This document shows positions 23,689-33,990 of a stretch of DNA of 64,000 bases, one piece after another; position 1 is the first letter of the stretch; each line of letters opens with the position of its first letter. Source of the stretch: Lindgomyces ingoldianus (Eukaryota > Ascomycota > Dothideomycetes > Pleosporales > Lindgomycetaceae); NCBI RefSeq assembly GCF_010093535.1, contig NW_022985179.1, positions 624,395 to 688,394 on the forward strand. Reading direction: 5' to 3'. The position numbers and the translations under genes are program-made. Below the pieces are notes generated by a model, which made no database searches, was not told where the DNA came from, and worked only from the letters and a program-made list of their open reading frames with translations.

Positions 23689-26206
23689 GGCGAAGACTTC
23701 GCTAGGGATAGGGATTGATGCTGGCCGAGAACAAGTAATCTTGGAACGATCTCGGGAGGGTTATAAGATCTATGACTGTTAGCTAGTGCGCCCGGTGACT
23801 AGAAGAACGGGAAGGAGCCGTACCGAGCAGTGGTACCCGCCGGATAAGTGTTGCGTAGAGTTCGAGGCACACCGCGGAATGCGTGTTGCGGCGATGCGGC
23901 CAAAGGGTTGACAACAATCGCAGCACAGGATTATCGCTGCCGAGCTCGTGCTTCTGAGAAGAGGGGAATTGAGGGAGAGAGTGGGAGAGGCGTTGGTAGA
24001 GAGGTGAGGTCTTGTTGTGGGGATCAAAGAACGAAGGAAGTCGCGCGGTTTTCGCAGTGGCCGAGCAACAACACCAGAAACCCAGCAACCAGACTTTCAC
24101 CGCCGCAGCGGGGGTTTGGAGAAAGCTGCTAGAAGCCTGGAGAAAATCGGCTGCCAGGCCGAAATGGCGTGCCTGCAAATCGAGTCCTGTCATTGGCGCT
24201 GGACAGTCAACCGGGCTAGGAAAGCTACCTTCCTGGCTGCAGCGCAAACGGAATTTCGTCGAATAGCATCATAAAATGGAAGTGAAAAAGTGGAATAGAG
24301 GACAAAGCAGAGAGCGCATAGAATGAGTGAATAGGTCAGTTTGAGCTCTTTGCCAGATACAAGAAGGTAGAGACCCAAGTGGGCAAAGTATCTAGAGGGA
24401 GCACAGAATCTCTTTGCTTAGAAATCGTGCGAATGAAATGGATTATGAGCAACTCTCACTTGAAAGTAGTATAAAGCACATGAGATGCGATCCAGGCACC
24501 CTGGAAAGCCAGTGAAATGTAAGCTTTAAATCCCTCGAGGCCATACTGTGCCTATCTTGAAGTTTGCGGGGCCTTTTCACCAAGCATTAGGCTGGAGCAT
24601 CGACCTATTCGTATATTTTCTGTCTCCCGTGAAGCCTACTGCACATTTGCACCAAAATGAAACTCCAGTGTCCTTGCCGTATTGAGTACGATGTCGCTGT
24701 CGATAGTCTGAAGGGCACACACTGCTCGGTCCAGTGCGCTCTAAAGCTGCCGTGGTTGTTGAGGAAAGACGGGGTTACGGAATATGAACTTCAAATGTGG
24801 GCGTCTACGAGGAAGGGGGAGATGACCTACACAAGCTGTAGATTATTACGAAAGATGCAAAGTGAGCTGGACTGAAAAAGAAATTTTTCTTAATAGACGT
24901 GATCGCCTGTCAAACCAGGAAAACGGATCGAAGTCTTACTGGGCAATGAAGTGGGTACATCTTTGCCAAAACCCGAGTTCCCTGCAAAACATGGAACCAG
25001 TTAGGTCTTAGCTTGAGCGTACCACGTTCTCGATGCATCTGGGACCCTACTCGCGGAGTAACATGCTGATCGATCGGAGACTTAATATATTAGGGGAGCT
25101 GCAATGCTACGGAGTACTGCACGCTGTGGAGCGGCCGGGGATTATGGCAAATATGGAAGATGTCGAGTGAACACCGTAGATTGAATAGGAGTACGGAGAA
25201 TGAACAGGAGGTTAGGGCTTGGAGACGAAGGACTCACTGCCACATCCATACCGACATCCATACCTTCATACCTCGGACAATTTTTCAAAAACAGCAAGGT
25301 ATTTTGGGTACTTTTCTCGGCAGTGCTATGTCTCAACGGAGCACACCAAGTTGCGAGAGGAGTGTGGTGGGGAATCGACGAGAGAGGACAGTAATGACCC
25401 GGCCTTTTATCCAGGGTGATCCTGTTGGGTTCGTATGCGGAAGCCAGGCAGCACGCATGGCCCAGACCCGCAGAGTGCAGACGCCGAAGAAGCAAAAAAG
25501 CATCGCAGTGGGTGGCCGACGCTGAACGAAGCCGGACTGAGGTCGTGGAGAGCAAGAGGCGCTGTCAAACAAGCTGCTTGCTCTGCCGGAACCCGGCACC
25601 GATACCCCATGGGAGCTAGTGCAGACGTCAGCGGGACGGCCCCGAGTTGGCCAGGACGGCCGCCAGTGGGCCAAATCGAATCATGGGGAGGGCGCGAAGA
25701 CAATGGCCAGCGCAAGCTCCAGGCCGGGGCGGAGGATGGGCTCGAGTGCGATGCCAGTGGGACACAGGAAGCCCCAGTCTGCAGCATGCCAGAAGCAGCA
25801 TTGCATGCGGAAGGGGAGCAGAAAGCGTCTGTCAGCTCGCAGAAGCTGTATATTGCAGAGGCCCCGGCAGCTAGAGGAACAATATCAAAAGTTGTATGAC
25901 GGATTCACGGCAGGAGACGACAGATGGACCAGTGAAACACCTTGGGCCGATGCAGGGGAGGCTAGCAGGATCAGAGAAGCGACTTTGCAGAATGAAACGC
26001 GAGCTAAAGAATCCAAATCCTCTCCTTCGGAACGCACGCCGGCCCGCCACAGAGCAGAAGCAAGTCAGTCGTCCAGCAACTGCAGGCGTGGGCCACTCAG
26101 TCAAATCTTATCGTGCAGGATGCCCATGTCCCGGCGCCCACGGGCAAGCTCAGTGCTCGCCAGTGTGTTCTCTGCGCGCTGCCAGCCTGAACATCCACGC
26201 AGCAGC

Positions 26207-26209
<3 letters not shown>

Positions 26210-26248
<39 letters not shown>
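26210..26248 (+). repeat. (CAG)13 trinucleotide repeat
   Basis: Thirteen uninterrupted CAG units, preceded by a broken run (AGCAGCAAG). It can encode polyGln in one frame, but the surrounding frame is not a supported gene. It lies about 0.8 kb upstream of the G-alpha start. Confidence 0.9.
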
Positions 26249-26249
<1 letters not shown>

Positions 26250-26312
26250 TAGCAGCCTTGCGTGACAGCCCGCAGCCCAAGGTGGCGCCGTGTCTCTCGA
26301 TTTCTTGACTGT

Positions 26313-26346
26313 TCTTTGTTCTTGTTCTTGTTCTTGTTCTTGTTCT
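26313..26346 (+). repeat. TTCTTG hexanucleotide repeat
   Basis: About five tandem TTGTTC/TTCTTG units just downstream of the CAG tract. It looks like a simple microsatellite in presumed promoter or leader sequence. Confidence 0.8.
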
Positions 26347-27058
26347 GACGTTCCTCCACCGGCGCTCCACCCACGCCCTCGTCACGTTTCTGGGCTCGCT
26401 ACCCCCGTCGCCGCGAGGCTTTCACGGTGCACCACACAGCCAACTGCCTGCGAACCAGCTGCGAGCGCGCTGCACAAGACTAACAGCGGAGTAGCTTACC
26501 TTACTTAACTTGCGTTACCTCCCTGAGCCTTTCCCCCCAGCGTTGCGGCTGCTTCACCGAGTGGCTCCGTCCTCAAACAGAACACTCCATCCCCAAATAC
26601 CACCACGCCAAAGCACGGCAGGGATCCTCTCAGCACGCCCGACCTATTTCTCTGCGTCCCCGACCACTAGCTGTCGCCGCCTTCATCCTTTTCATCCTCA
26701 GGTACGGGTCCGCCCCTCGCACCCTCACTCGTTCTGGTATTCTTATTTGTTTCCTGCCCGCCTGTCCTGCATCGCGTGAAGCTTCTTGACCACCGTGCTG
26801 GCTCGTCTGCTCCCGTCCCATCGATCGTCCCGCCGTCGTGCCCCTCTGCCCTGCCTTGGTACCGCCGCTGCCTTTCATCTACCATAATGCTATTCTCACT
26901 GTCGATTCAATAATAGCTGACCTTTAAATAGCCCGCCCTCATCTTGCTCTCCATTGCATGTCCTGAGCCTCGCTATATACCCATCGCGCCATTCGTCACT
27001 CTCTCGCTACCCCCCCTCCTTCCCCTCCCTACTCCGCATCTCCATCCTCTAGTAATAC

Positions 27059-28394
27059 ATGGCCCCGGGAATAATGTGTTTTGGCAAGAAACCTGAGGAC
27101 CCCGATTCTCGTCGAAACGAGGAGATCGAGAAGGTCATCAGAAATGACAGGAAGAAGCAGGAGCGTGAGGTGAAGCTGCTGCTGCTCGGTATGGTCACCA
27201 ATTGCGCCTTCAATGGCGGCGCCCGCTGACTGAGTTGCGTTCCTAGGTGCCGGTGAGAGTGGAAAGTCTACGGTGCTGAAACAGATGCGCGTGATACACG
27301 CCGGCGGCTTCAACAAGACCGAGCGGAAACAATGGCGTGCTATCATCTTCAACAACTTAGTTTCTGCCTTCCAGACCATCTTTGCCGCCATGCAGGAGCA
27401 GGAGACAGATTTCGAGGACGATGACAATCTGGTATGTTCGCCATAAGTCACCCACACTCGTGCTTGTCAGTGTGGGCGATAACAGCTGACTTGCTTTTTC
27501 CAGCGCTTTGCCGAACTCATCGCCGCAGACCCAGAAATCGGTATTGAGGACTGCATGCCCCAGGACTGCCTTGCCGCCTTCAATAGTCTCTGGGCAGACA
27601 AGGGTGTCCAGCTTGCAATTCTGAAGGGCAACCAATATGCTCTCCACGACAACCTCAGCTAGTAAGCAAAATCTCGCTGCTTCCACTGTCATGCTTTTCT
27701 TTGATGCAGGTGCTCACGTATCACGCTAGCTTCTTTGCCGACGTCGAGCGCCTCTTCGGTAAAGATTACCTACCCACCGATCAGGATATCCTCCGAACGC
27801 GACTGCGAACAACAGGCATAACTGAAACCATATTCGAGCTTGGCAACTTGACGTACCGAATGTTTGATGTGGGCGGTCAGCGCTCTGAACGAAAGAAGTG
27901 GATTCACGTCTTTGACAATGTGCAAGTCGTGCTGTTTCTTGTCGCCATCAGTGGTTACGATCATGTTCTCGTGGAAGACCGTAATGGGGTTCGTATTTTC
28001 CCCGCTTGTGCTGTGCCCTACGCCGCATACTAACTATATCTGTCAGAATCAAATGCACGAGGCTCTGATGCTGTTCGAGTCAATATCGAATTCGAAGTAC
28101 TTCGAGAAATCCGCATTGATCCTTTTCCTGAACAAGATCGATCTTTTCCGAGAAAAGATCGCTGGTGGCATGAGTCCAATCAACAAAGTATTCCCAGATT
28201 ACACAGGAAAAACAACCGATATCGAGGCAGGCCAAGAATTTTTCGCAAACAAGTTCCGAAACCTCGTACGGCAGCCCAAGAAGGAAGTCTACGTCCATTA
28301 CACAAATGCCACGGATACGGACTTGCTAAAGAAAACCATGGCCTCGGTGCAAGACATGATTGTGCAGCGCAACCTGAACGCACTGATTCTTTGA
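27059..28394 (+). CDS. gna-2: Heterotrimeric G protein alpha subunit, group II
   Basis: Exons 27074-27188, 27247-27431, 27504-27661, 27730-27988 and 28047-28394 give 354 aa when read from the second ATG (27074), which yields the group II N-terminus MCFGKK. An in-frame ATG at 27059 would add MAPGI. G-alpha relays receptor signals for nutrient sensing, growth and development at the plasma membrane. Motifs in order: P-loop GAGESGKST (39-47), switch I RLRTTGITE, switch II DVGGQRSERKKWIHVF, NKIDLF and TNATDT. Neither start gives Gly2, so the usual N-myristoylation signal is absent; Cys of MCFG could be palmitoylated. The acceptor of the third intron (27662-27729) was chosen because an earlier AG would create a stop codon. 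The C-terminus NLNALIL lacks the Cys of the pertussis-toxin site. Confidence 0.93.
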
Positions 28395-30306
28395 TTCCCC
28401 TGTTCCTGAAAAATAAAGTCGTTTCACAACACAACAGAGTCAGCCATCTGATTTAGCGCGCTGGGACACTAGCATGGACGAATGCACGTACGATGATACT
28501 ATATACCATAGTTTCTTTTGGCACAATCTCAACGGCGGCCCGAAAAATCAAAGAAAAATCAGACCACTTTTCTCCCAGGCCGATTCTCGATGGCCTCCCC
28601 TGAAGGCGTCACCAATGATTGGACGAAGGGACCTTCCTGGGGACACCATGAATACGATTTGACGGCCCCTACATAACCCCCTCGATATCCCGAATTATTT
28701 TCTCTCTGCTCTGTTCGCTGTTGCTTTAGGATGATGTGACGAAATACGTAACTTCTGTTCTCCGTCTGGACTTGGCGCTAGCGCCAACTTTATCTTTCTT
28801 AAGCCTGTTTTGATCGGGTGGTTCAATTGGAAGATGGGACTGGTGGACGAACGGAGCTGCTATTACAGGACTTCTTTTTCTTTGTGTCTGTATCCATCAG
28901 AGCATCACCCAATTCGTAGGGAATGGGAGGCAGGCTGCACTTGACTGTACGGCTTATTTTTGACAAGCTGGCTGGCAGAGAATACTATTAGTAGACGTAT
29001 CTACATATATCACACAGCCCTCCGTGCATCACATGAACATGTTGTGGCTTCATTCAGACGCCGCAAGTAGCAAAGCAAGAGACAAGCGTCAGGTTTTTTT
29101 CCGTGTCTGGGAGAGTAATTCGTTCAAGAGGATTGTGCTTCCCCGGAAGGTACGGAGAATCGCTTCTGGTGATGACAGCAGCGGAAAATTTTCAAAGCCG
29201 TGATTACTGGCTACTCCCACGAGTGGTTAATATATCATGCTGATGCTAAGTGTTGTTGGAGGTCTGACCGAACGTCAACACGGTCAGCACAGCACAACTG
29301 CAAGCGCAAGCGAGAATTTTCTTGATCGAATGGCTGGGGTCTGCCGTGGAAAGGATCTGCGATGACAATGGTTGTGGCGGAATTCGATGTGGTACAAAAA
29401 TTACATGCAGCAGCATTGTGATTTCCGTCCGGCGGCACAGCCGGTATTGGATTGGATCCTTGATAGTACCGAACTGTTCGACCAAACCGTTCGAACGAGA
29501 CAAGAAGGGGTGTGGAATCGAGCAACCATCATCTGCATTTTCGCGTGTCTGGAAATTCAATATAGGACTCTGCGGGAAGTTTGGGATTTGGGGGCCAGGG
29601 GCGGTGAGCAGAAACAGGCAACGGTCGTAGGTGTTTGCAGGTCGTGGATGGCAATGTCTTGGAATAGACCAAACAGATCTTCGTTGTATATATCTGCAAA
29701 CAGATTTACTATACCTAGATCTGGTTCTGGTTCTGGTTCTGGTTGCGGAACGGAATGGTGCCGGGCGGTTAGGCACCCCGAGGACTCGGAACTGGCTGAT
29801 TAGATTATGGATTGTTTTAGAAGGCCGATTGAGGCCTGGGTTTTCTCTTGGCTGAAATGGTTGGCTGACTTCGGAGGTTGCTTGGAAGTTGCCACGTGAG
29901 TAGCAATGCGTGAGAGTCCATGGTGAGATGAGGTTTGAGATGAGATCTGATTGATTATGAGGGGTTGCTGAATGCGGTACGAATTAAGAAACTGTTTCGG
30001 TGTCCGATGACTCGCTCCTGTTACGGGAATTGTAGTCGCTAGGTCCTGGGTAGCCTGGCTTCCAAACATCAAGTGAATTGGGACAAGAAATTGAAGAGTA
30101 TGACATCCATGCCAGCAAAGGGCACCTACTAAGTGCAATGCTCGGGGAGATGGATCGTGACAGCGGCTAGATGAGGCTCAGCGAGGCTGAACTCCGGGCC
30201 TTCATTTTTCCGTCTTCAAGTGACTCGGTAGCAGGATCATCGACTTTGAGCGACTTCGCCCGACTCAACATCGCCATCGCGACTCCACGCCCCCTACCAG
30301 CTGGCA
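28395..30306. other. Intergenic region
   Basis: About 1.9 kb between the G-alpha and mS38 genes. Open frames around 29240-29800 overlap on both strands and include a (TCTGGT)n tract. I see no supported gene. Confidence 0.5.
29719..29747 (+). repeat. TCTGGT hexanucleotide repeat
   Basis: Four to five tandem TCTGGT units. A simple repeat that produces artificial Arg-Thr or Ser-Gly strings in open frames. Confidence 0.75.
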
Positions 30307-31581
30307 ATGTTCTCTCCTGCGCTTGGGAGAGTCGCCCGCTCGACAAGCTCGATATCGACACGCCCTACTGCAGCCCTCAGTGCGGCCCAGCAGACCTTTT
30401 CCCGCAGACCGCAACAACATCAGCGGCGCTTGTCTTCTTCAAAAACCTCGATACCGCCGGATGGGAGTGAAAGCAGGGGCTCGACACAGCAGAATACTAG
30501 TAATGCAACGAATAAGGCGACGCCGAGGAAGCTGACGGGGAGGGCTGGAAAGAAGAGAGGCTCCGTAAGTACCGGGGCTGCTGCAGCTGCAAATACCGCT
30601 GCTGCGCCGACGATCAATGTTCCTCATGTCCCTCCGACAGATTTTTTGCAGAAGCCTGGTATGTTATTTACATTTATTGGGTCATGGGATGGGCTCTCCT
30701 CATATCTGTCACAAGGATTCACCTGAAGATCCCTGACAAGTGCCCATTGATTCCGTATGAATCTCGCCGGAGGAGGCCTAGCATGCAGGAGGGCGTGCGG
30801 ATTCGCTCTAATGTGTATCTATATGCTAACGCTTGGTGTAGAATTGAAGATATCGTCCTTCTTTTCCCTCCACCGCCCAATATCGATAACCTCGCCCGTC
30901 CCACCGATAACAACAAATGCCTCCTTCGATACCATATTTCAGGCCCGAGCGCTGAACAATAAGAAGGTTATGATGGACAACATTCAAACTCTTGAAAGTG
31001 GCATTGAGGGTATTGAGGTGGCCTTACGTAGTCAAGGGCAGAAACAGGGGCAAGAGGAGGTTATTCAGTCCGAAGCCGAGGTCAAGCACCTCGACGGGGC
31101 ACCCCCAGCCTCAGTCGACCAGCTCATGTCGCATTTCCTACCTTTTAAGCCCCCACCAGCCCCCGTACCCTGGAATCAGTCACCCGAATCCTCACTAGCC
31201 TCCACCCAGCCACAGGAGGAACCCGAGATACAAACCGCACCGGTAAAACAGAGAGCATGGAGCACAGCTGTCATCGTTACAGAGTCTGTAGACGCCTCAG
31301 GGAATCGTACATATTCAGCCTCGACGGAACCTATGGTTGAAATCCAGGTTCCTGCGCCAGAAAACAGCCAGGAACTAGATGAGATCGAGATACGGCAACC
31401 TTTCCTTGAGCGAATGAGGCAGCGGCAAAATATATATAACCGCTACCGGGACACCCAAGGGCGCCCAGACATGCTCCTGATCAGTGTCAAGAGGCAGAGG
31501 AAGCTGAAAATGAAGAAACACAAGTACAAGAAACTGATGAAGAAGACAAGATTATTACGGAGGAAACTAGACAGGGCATAA
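30307..31581 (+). CDS. cox24: Mitochondrial small-subunit ribosomal protein mS38 (Cox24/AURKAIP1-like)
   Basis: Two exons (30307-30658, 30842-31581; intron 183 bp) give 363 aa. The N-terminus is Arg/Ser/Thr-rich with no acidic residue for about 50 positions (MFSPALGRVARSTSS), a typical mitochondrial presequence. The low-complexity middle is not conserved. The last 40 residues form the family's basic C-terminal domain, RPDMLLISVKRQRKLKMKKH followed by KYKKLMKKTRLLRRKLDRA, which in yeast Cox24 and human AURKAIP1 inserts into the mitoribosomal small subunit near the decoding site. Expected role: mitochondrial translation, including Cox1. The protein ends exactly at the usual family C-terminus. 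Confidence 0.92.
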
Positions 31582-32722
31582 TAGACTTCTTTTTGGGTAT
31601 GAATGGGATTGCATTGTACGCGACTCGTGGAGATGACTCGAGTGCGTGAAGGAGGGAAGGTGGTAACATCAGATTGGGTGGTAGGCCGCACAAGTTGTGA
31701 CTCTGAACACCATGATTCGATCATGGGCATCATTTGCGGAAAGCTCAACACTTTGTGCTTTCGCTTGAACGAACGAAGCCGGGTTCAATTTGTGATCCTT
31801 TCAAGCCGTGTGCCTTCCCAAGGCCTGGTTGTTGGTAAAGCATTTGAACACCACTCTTCACTTTTCCTTCCAATCTGGGCATTTGTTGCATAGGGTGCCT
31901 AGCATTCGTCCCGTTTGTTCTTTCTCAATATCAGAGCGCATTATCAACTGAAGCTTGGATTCTCCTCCTCACTCGCGTCTTGCATAATGTTTGTTGTCCG
32001 TCAATCTCATTGTTTGTCCTGACCATCACTCGACACCACAAAATTGAAGCGTGCAGGTTTCGGAACGCATTGCGAAGACTTCCGTTCTCATAGCGGCTAC
32101 TGGTGTTGAGAGGTCACATGAAACTCTGCTGCGACCTTCCTTGTCGCAACACCAGCCTCGTCAACCTAGCAACGCACGACACGATTCTCGCTTGCTCGGT
32201 AAAGAAGCCATTATGTCTCCTCCTAATATTCTACGACGTCGCAGTCTGCAAATCACACGCCTTAGAAACGCCCACTAACACGGAAAATGCATAAGTTCTT
32301 GGCTAGCTGCACGCCTTGACATATTTTTGACGTCTTGGCAGGGCTTTGGCGGCGGGAGGAGGGGAACCAGCGTCTTGACAACAGATTTCGAGACGTAGAC
32401 CAATTTCTCCGGGGCGTCATACCGGTTCGCGATGGAGGGCAGCGAAGATGAATGGTGTCGCAAGCGCACAGGGTATAAAGATTCCGGGGTTGCGCTGCTC
32501 CATTTCTTCTTCCTTCAGCCAACTCCAGCACTTGCATCTCTATTCTCTCTTTTCAGTTCCTTCGTCACTCTTTGACAATTCGTTCATTCTTTTCTTGCCC
32601 CGGCTGGACCATTCATTTCTTGCTACGAGCTAGTCTCTCTTTAAGCGTACTTATTGTTACTGCTTAACGTCTAACGAATTTTTGATTGTATATATTCGAT
32701 TCTATCCGATCAACCCCCAAAC
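31582..32722. other. Intergenic, promoter of secreted-protein gene
   Basis: About 1.1 kb. No gene was seen. A TATA-like TATAAA at 32474 and a CT-rich leader precede the next gene. Confidence 0.5.
32474..32479 (+). promoter_or_regulatory. TATA-like box upstream of secreted-protein gene
   Basis: TATAAA about 245 bp upstream of the ATG, followed by a long CT-rich leader. Assigned by position only. Confidence 0.35.
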
Positions 32723-33990
32723 ATGTTGGCCAAGGCTACACTTGTTGCGGCGCTTATTGCGTACGCTGATGCCCGCTTCGGGCAAGAACAAGTTCCTATT
32801 TCTGCCATATCGGCAGTTCAGGGTGGGAATCCGGGTGAGGCTGCTACGATTGCGGGTGCCGCCGTTAGCGATCTTTTGGGTGCTGCGAATGCTTGCGACA
32901 AGGTATGTCTCTGCTCTTTTAGCGCCTTATCTGAGAAAGAGGAATGGAGGCTGATGCGAACAGCTTGTCCGCGCCGACCAAATCATCACTCAACTCGGCA
33001 ACGGCGCCGATGCCGTCGCCGCAGCCATTGGTATGGTCACTGCTGAAAAGAACAGCAATCCGTTCGCAAACGGCAATGCGCAGAAGGTCTGCTCCGATGC
33101 GACACTCCCAGCTTCTGCAGAGCTCAGGGGTATTACTCCCTTGATCGACCCCGCTGTCGATACTAGCGGTGGTGTGGCTGCTTTGAGCGCTCAGACTGCT
33201 GGGGCTCCGCTCGACGCTACAGGCAAGAGTGTGTTTGATTTGCTTGTAGATGCCGGCTTTGGAGATATTGTAGTTGGTGAGGATGCTGCCGGGAATGCGG
33301 CCGCGGGTGGAAACGCTGGCAATGCTGGAAACGCTGGCAATGCTGGAAATACTGGAAACGCTGGCAACGCTGGAAATGCGAATGCCGGCCAGGCGGCCAA
33401 CAACGCGACTGACAACGCTAACAATGGTACGTCTCCGAGAGCTTTGGAGGGGAAGTCCCCAGGCTGAACTATTTCTAGCCAACGATGAATGTCAAGACGA
33501 AGTCGCCGGTAACGCAGGGAACGCCTCTAACGGCGGAAATGCTGGCAATGCTGGCAACGCTGGCAATGCAAATGCAGGTCAAGCCGCAGCCGGCAACGGC
33601 GCCGTCCAACAGTCTACCATTGCTGGTCTCGACTTTGGTCTCTGTATCCCGACTATCATCTTTGAGGGCGGACTAGGCGGGCGCCCTGCCACAGAATTCA
33701 CCTTCCAGATGGCCGATCCTCTCGCCGCGAAGGGACAGCAGGAAGCGTTGAACCCCAACATCATCACCAACCGTATGTGCGATCAGCTTACAAATGTGTG
33801 TGAAGCCAACGATGCCGCGAAGAGCGCTTGTCTCGACGCGAAAGCTAAGATATCTGCTCTTGGTACCAGGGACAAGACTACCGCGGATACCTGGAACACT
33901 TTGTTGGGCTTTGACGGGTTTGTGACCAACCCTGATGGAGGTGCTGCCGAACCCGCGGCTGCCAAGCGGGCGCTGAAGTTTAGGGCGTAA
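32723..33990 (+). CDS. Secreted protein with Asn-Ala-Gly repeats, unknown function
   Basis: Three exons (32723-32902, 32964-33426, 33479-33990) give 384 aa. The N-terminus MLAKATLVAALIAYADARFG looks like a cleaved signal peptide. A first domain (about 20-165) has GEAATIAGAAVSDLLGAANACDK and few Cys. A low-complexity stretch of GNAGN/GNANAGQA units (about 169-255) is interrupted by the second intron, which lies between two repeat blocks. The C-terminal domain (about 260-384) has a FTFQMADPL segment and a cluster of Cys (NRMCDQLTNVCEAND, SACLDAK). The family looks familiar from filamentous fungi as an extracellular protein; no enzymatic motif is visible. Cell-wall or matrix association is an inference from composition only. 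Confidence 0.85.

Larger units (their letters stand above)
23689..27058. other. Long 5' region of the G-alpha gene
   Basis: About 3.4 kb without a convincing gene. The stretch 25400-26300 is GC-rich and open in several frames at once, which argues against any one of them. Microsatellites sit at 26210-26248 and about 26313-26346. The last 600 bp are strongly pyrimidine-rich and are probably transcribed leader. A small ATG frame at 24657-24875 (72 codons, four early Cys) is noted but not supported as a gene. Confidence 0.45.

Noticed and set aside
25619..26308. Plus-strand 229-codon frame with polyGln
   Set aside because: No ATG start, GC-rich DNA open in several frames at once, and no conserved segment; the polyGln comes from the CAG microsatellite.
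29246..29776. Minus-strand 176-codon frame
   Set aside because: Its Arg-Thr run is a hexanucleotide repeat artefact and the rest has no protein-like pattern.
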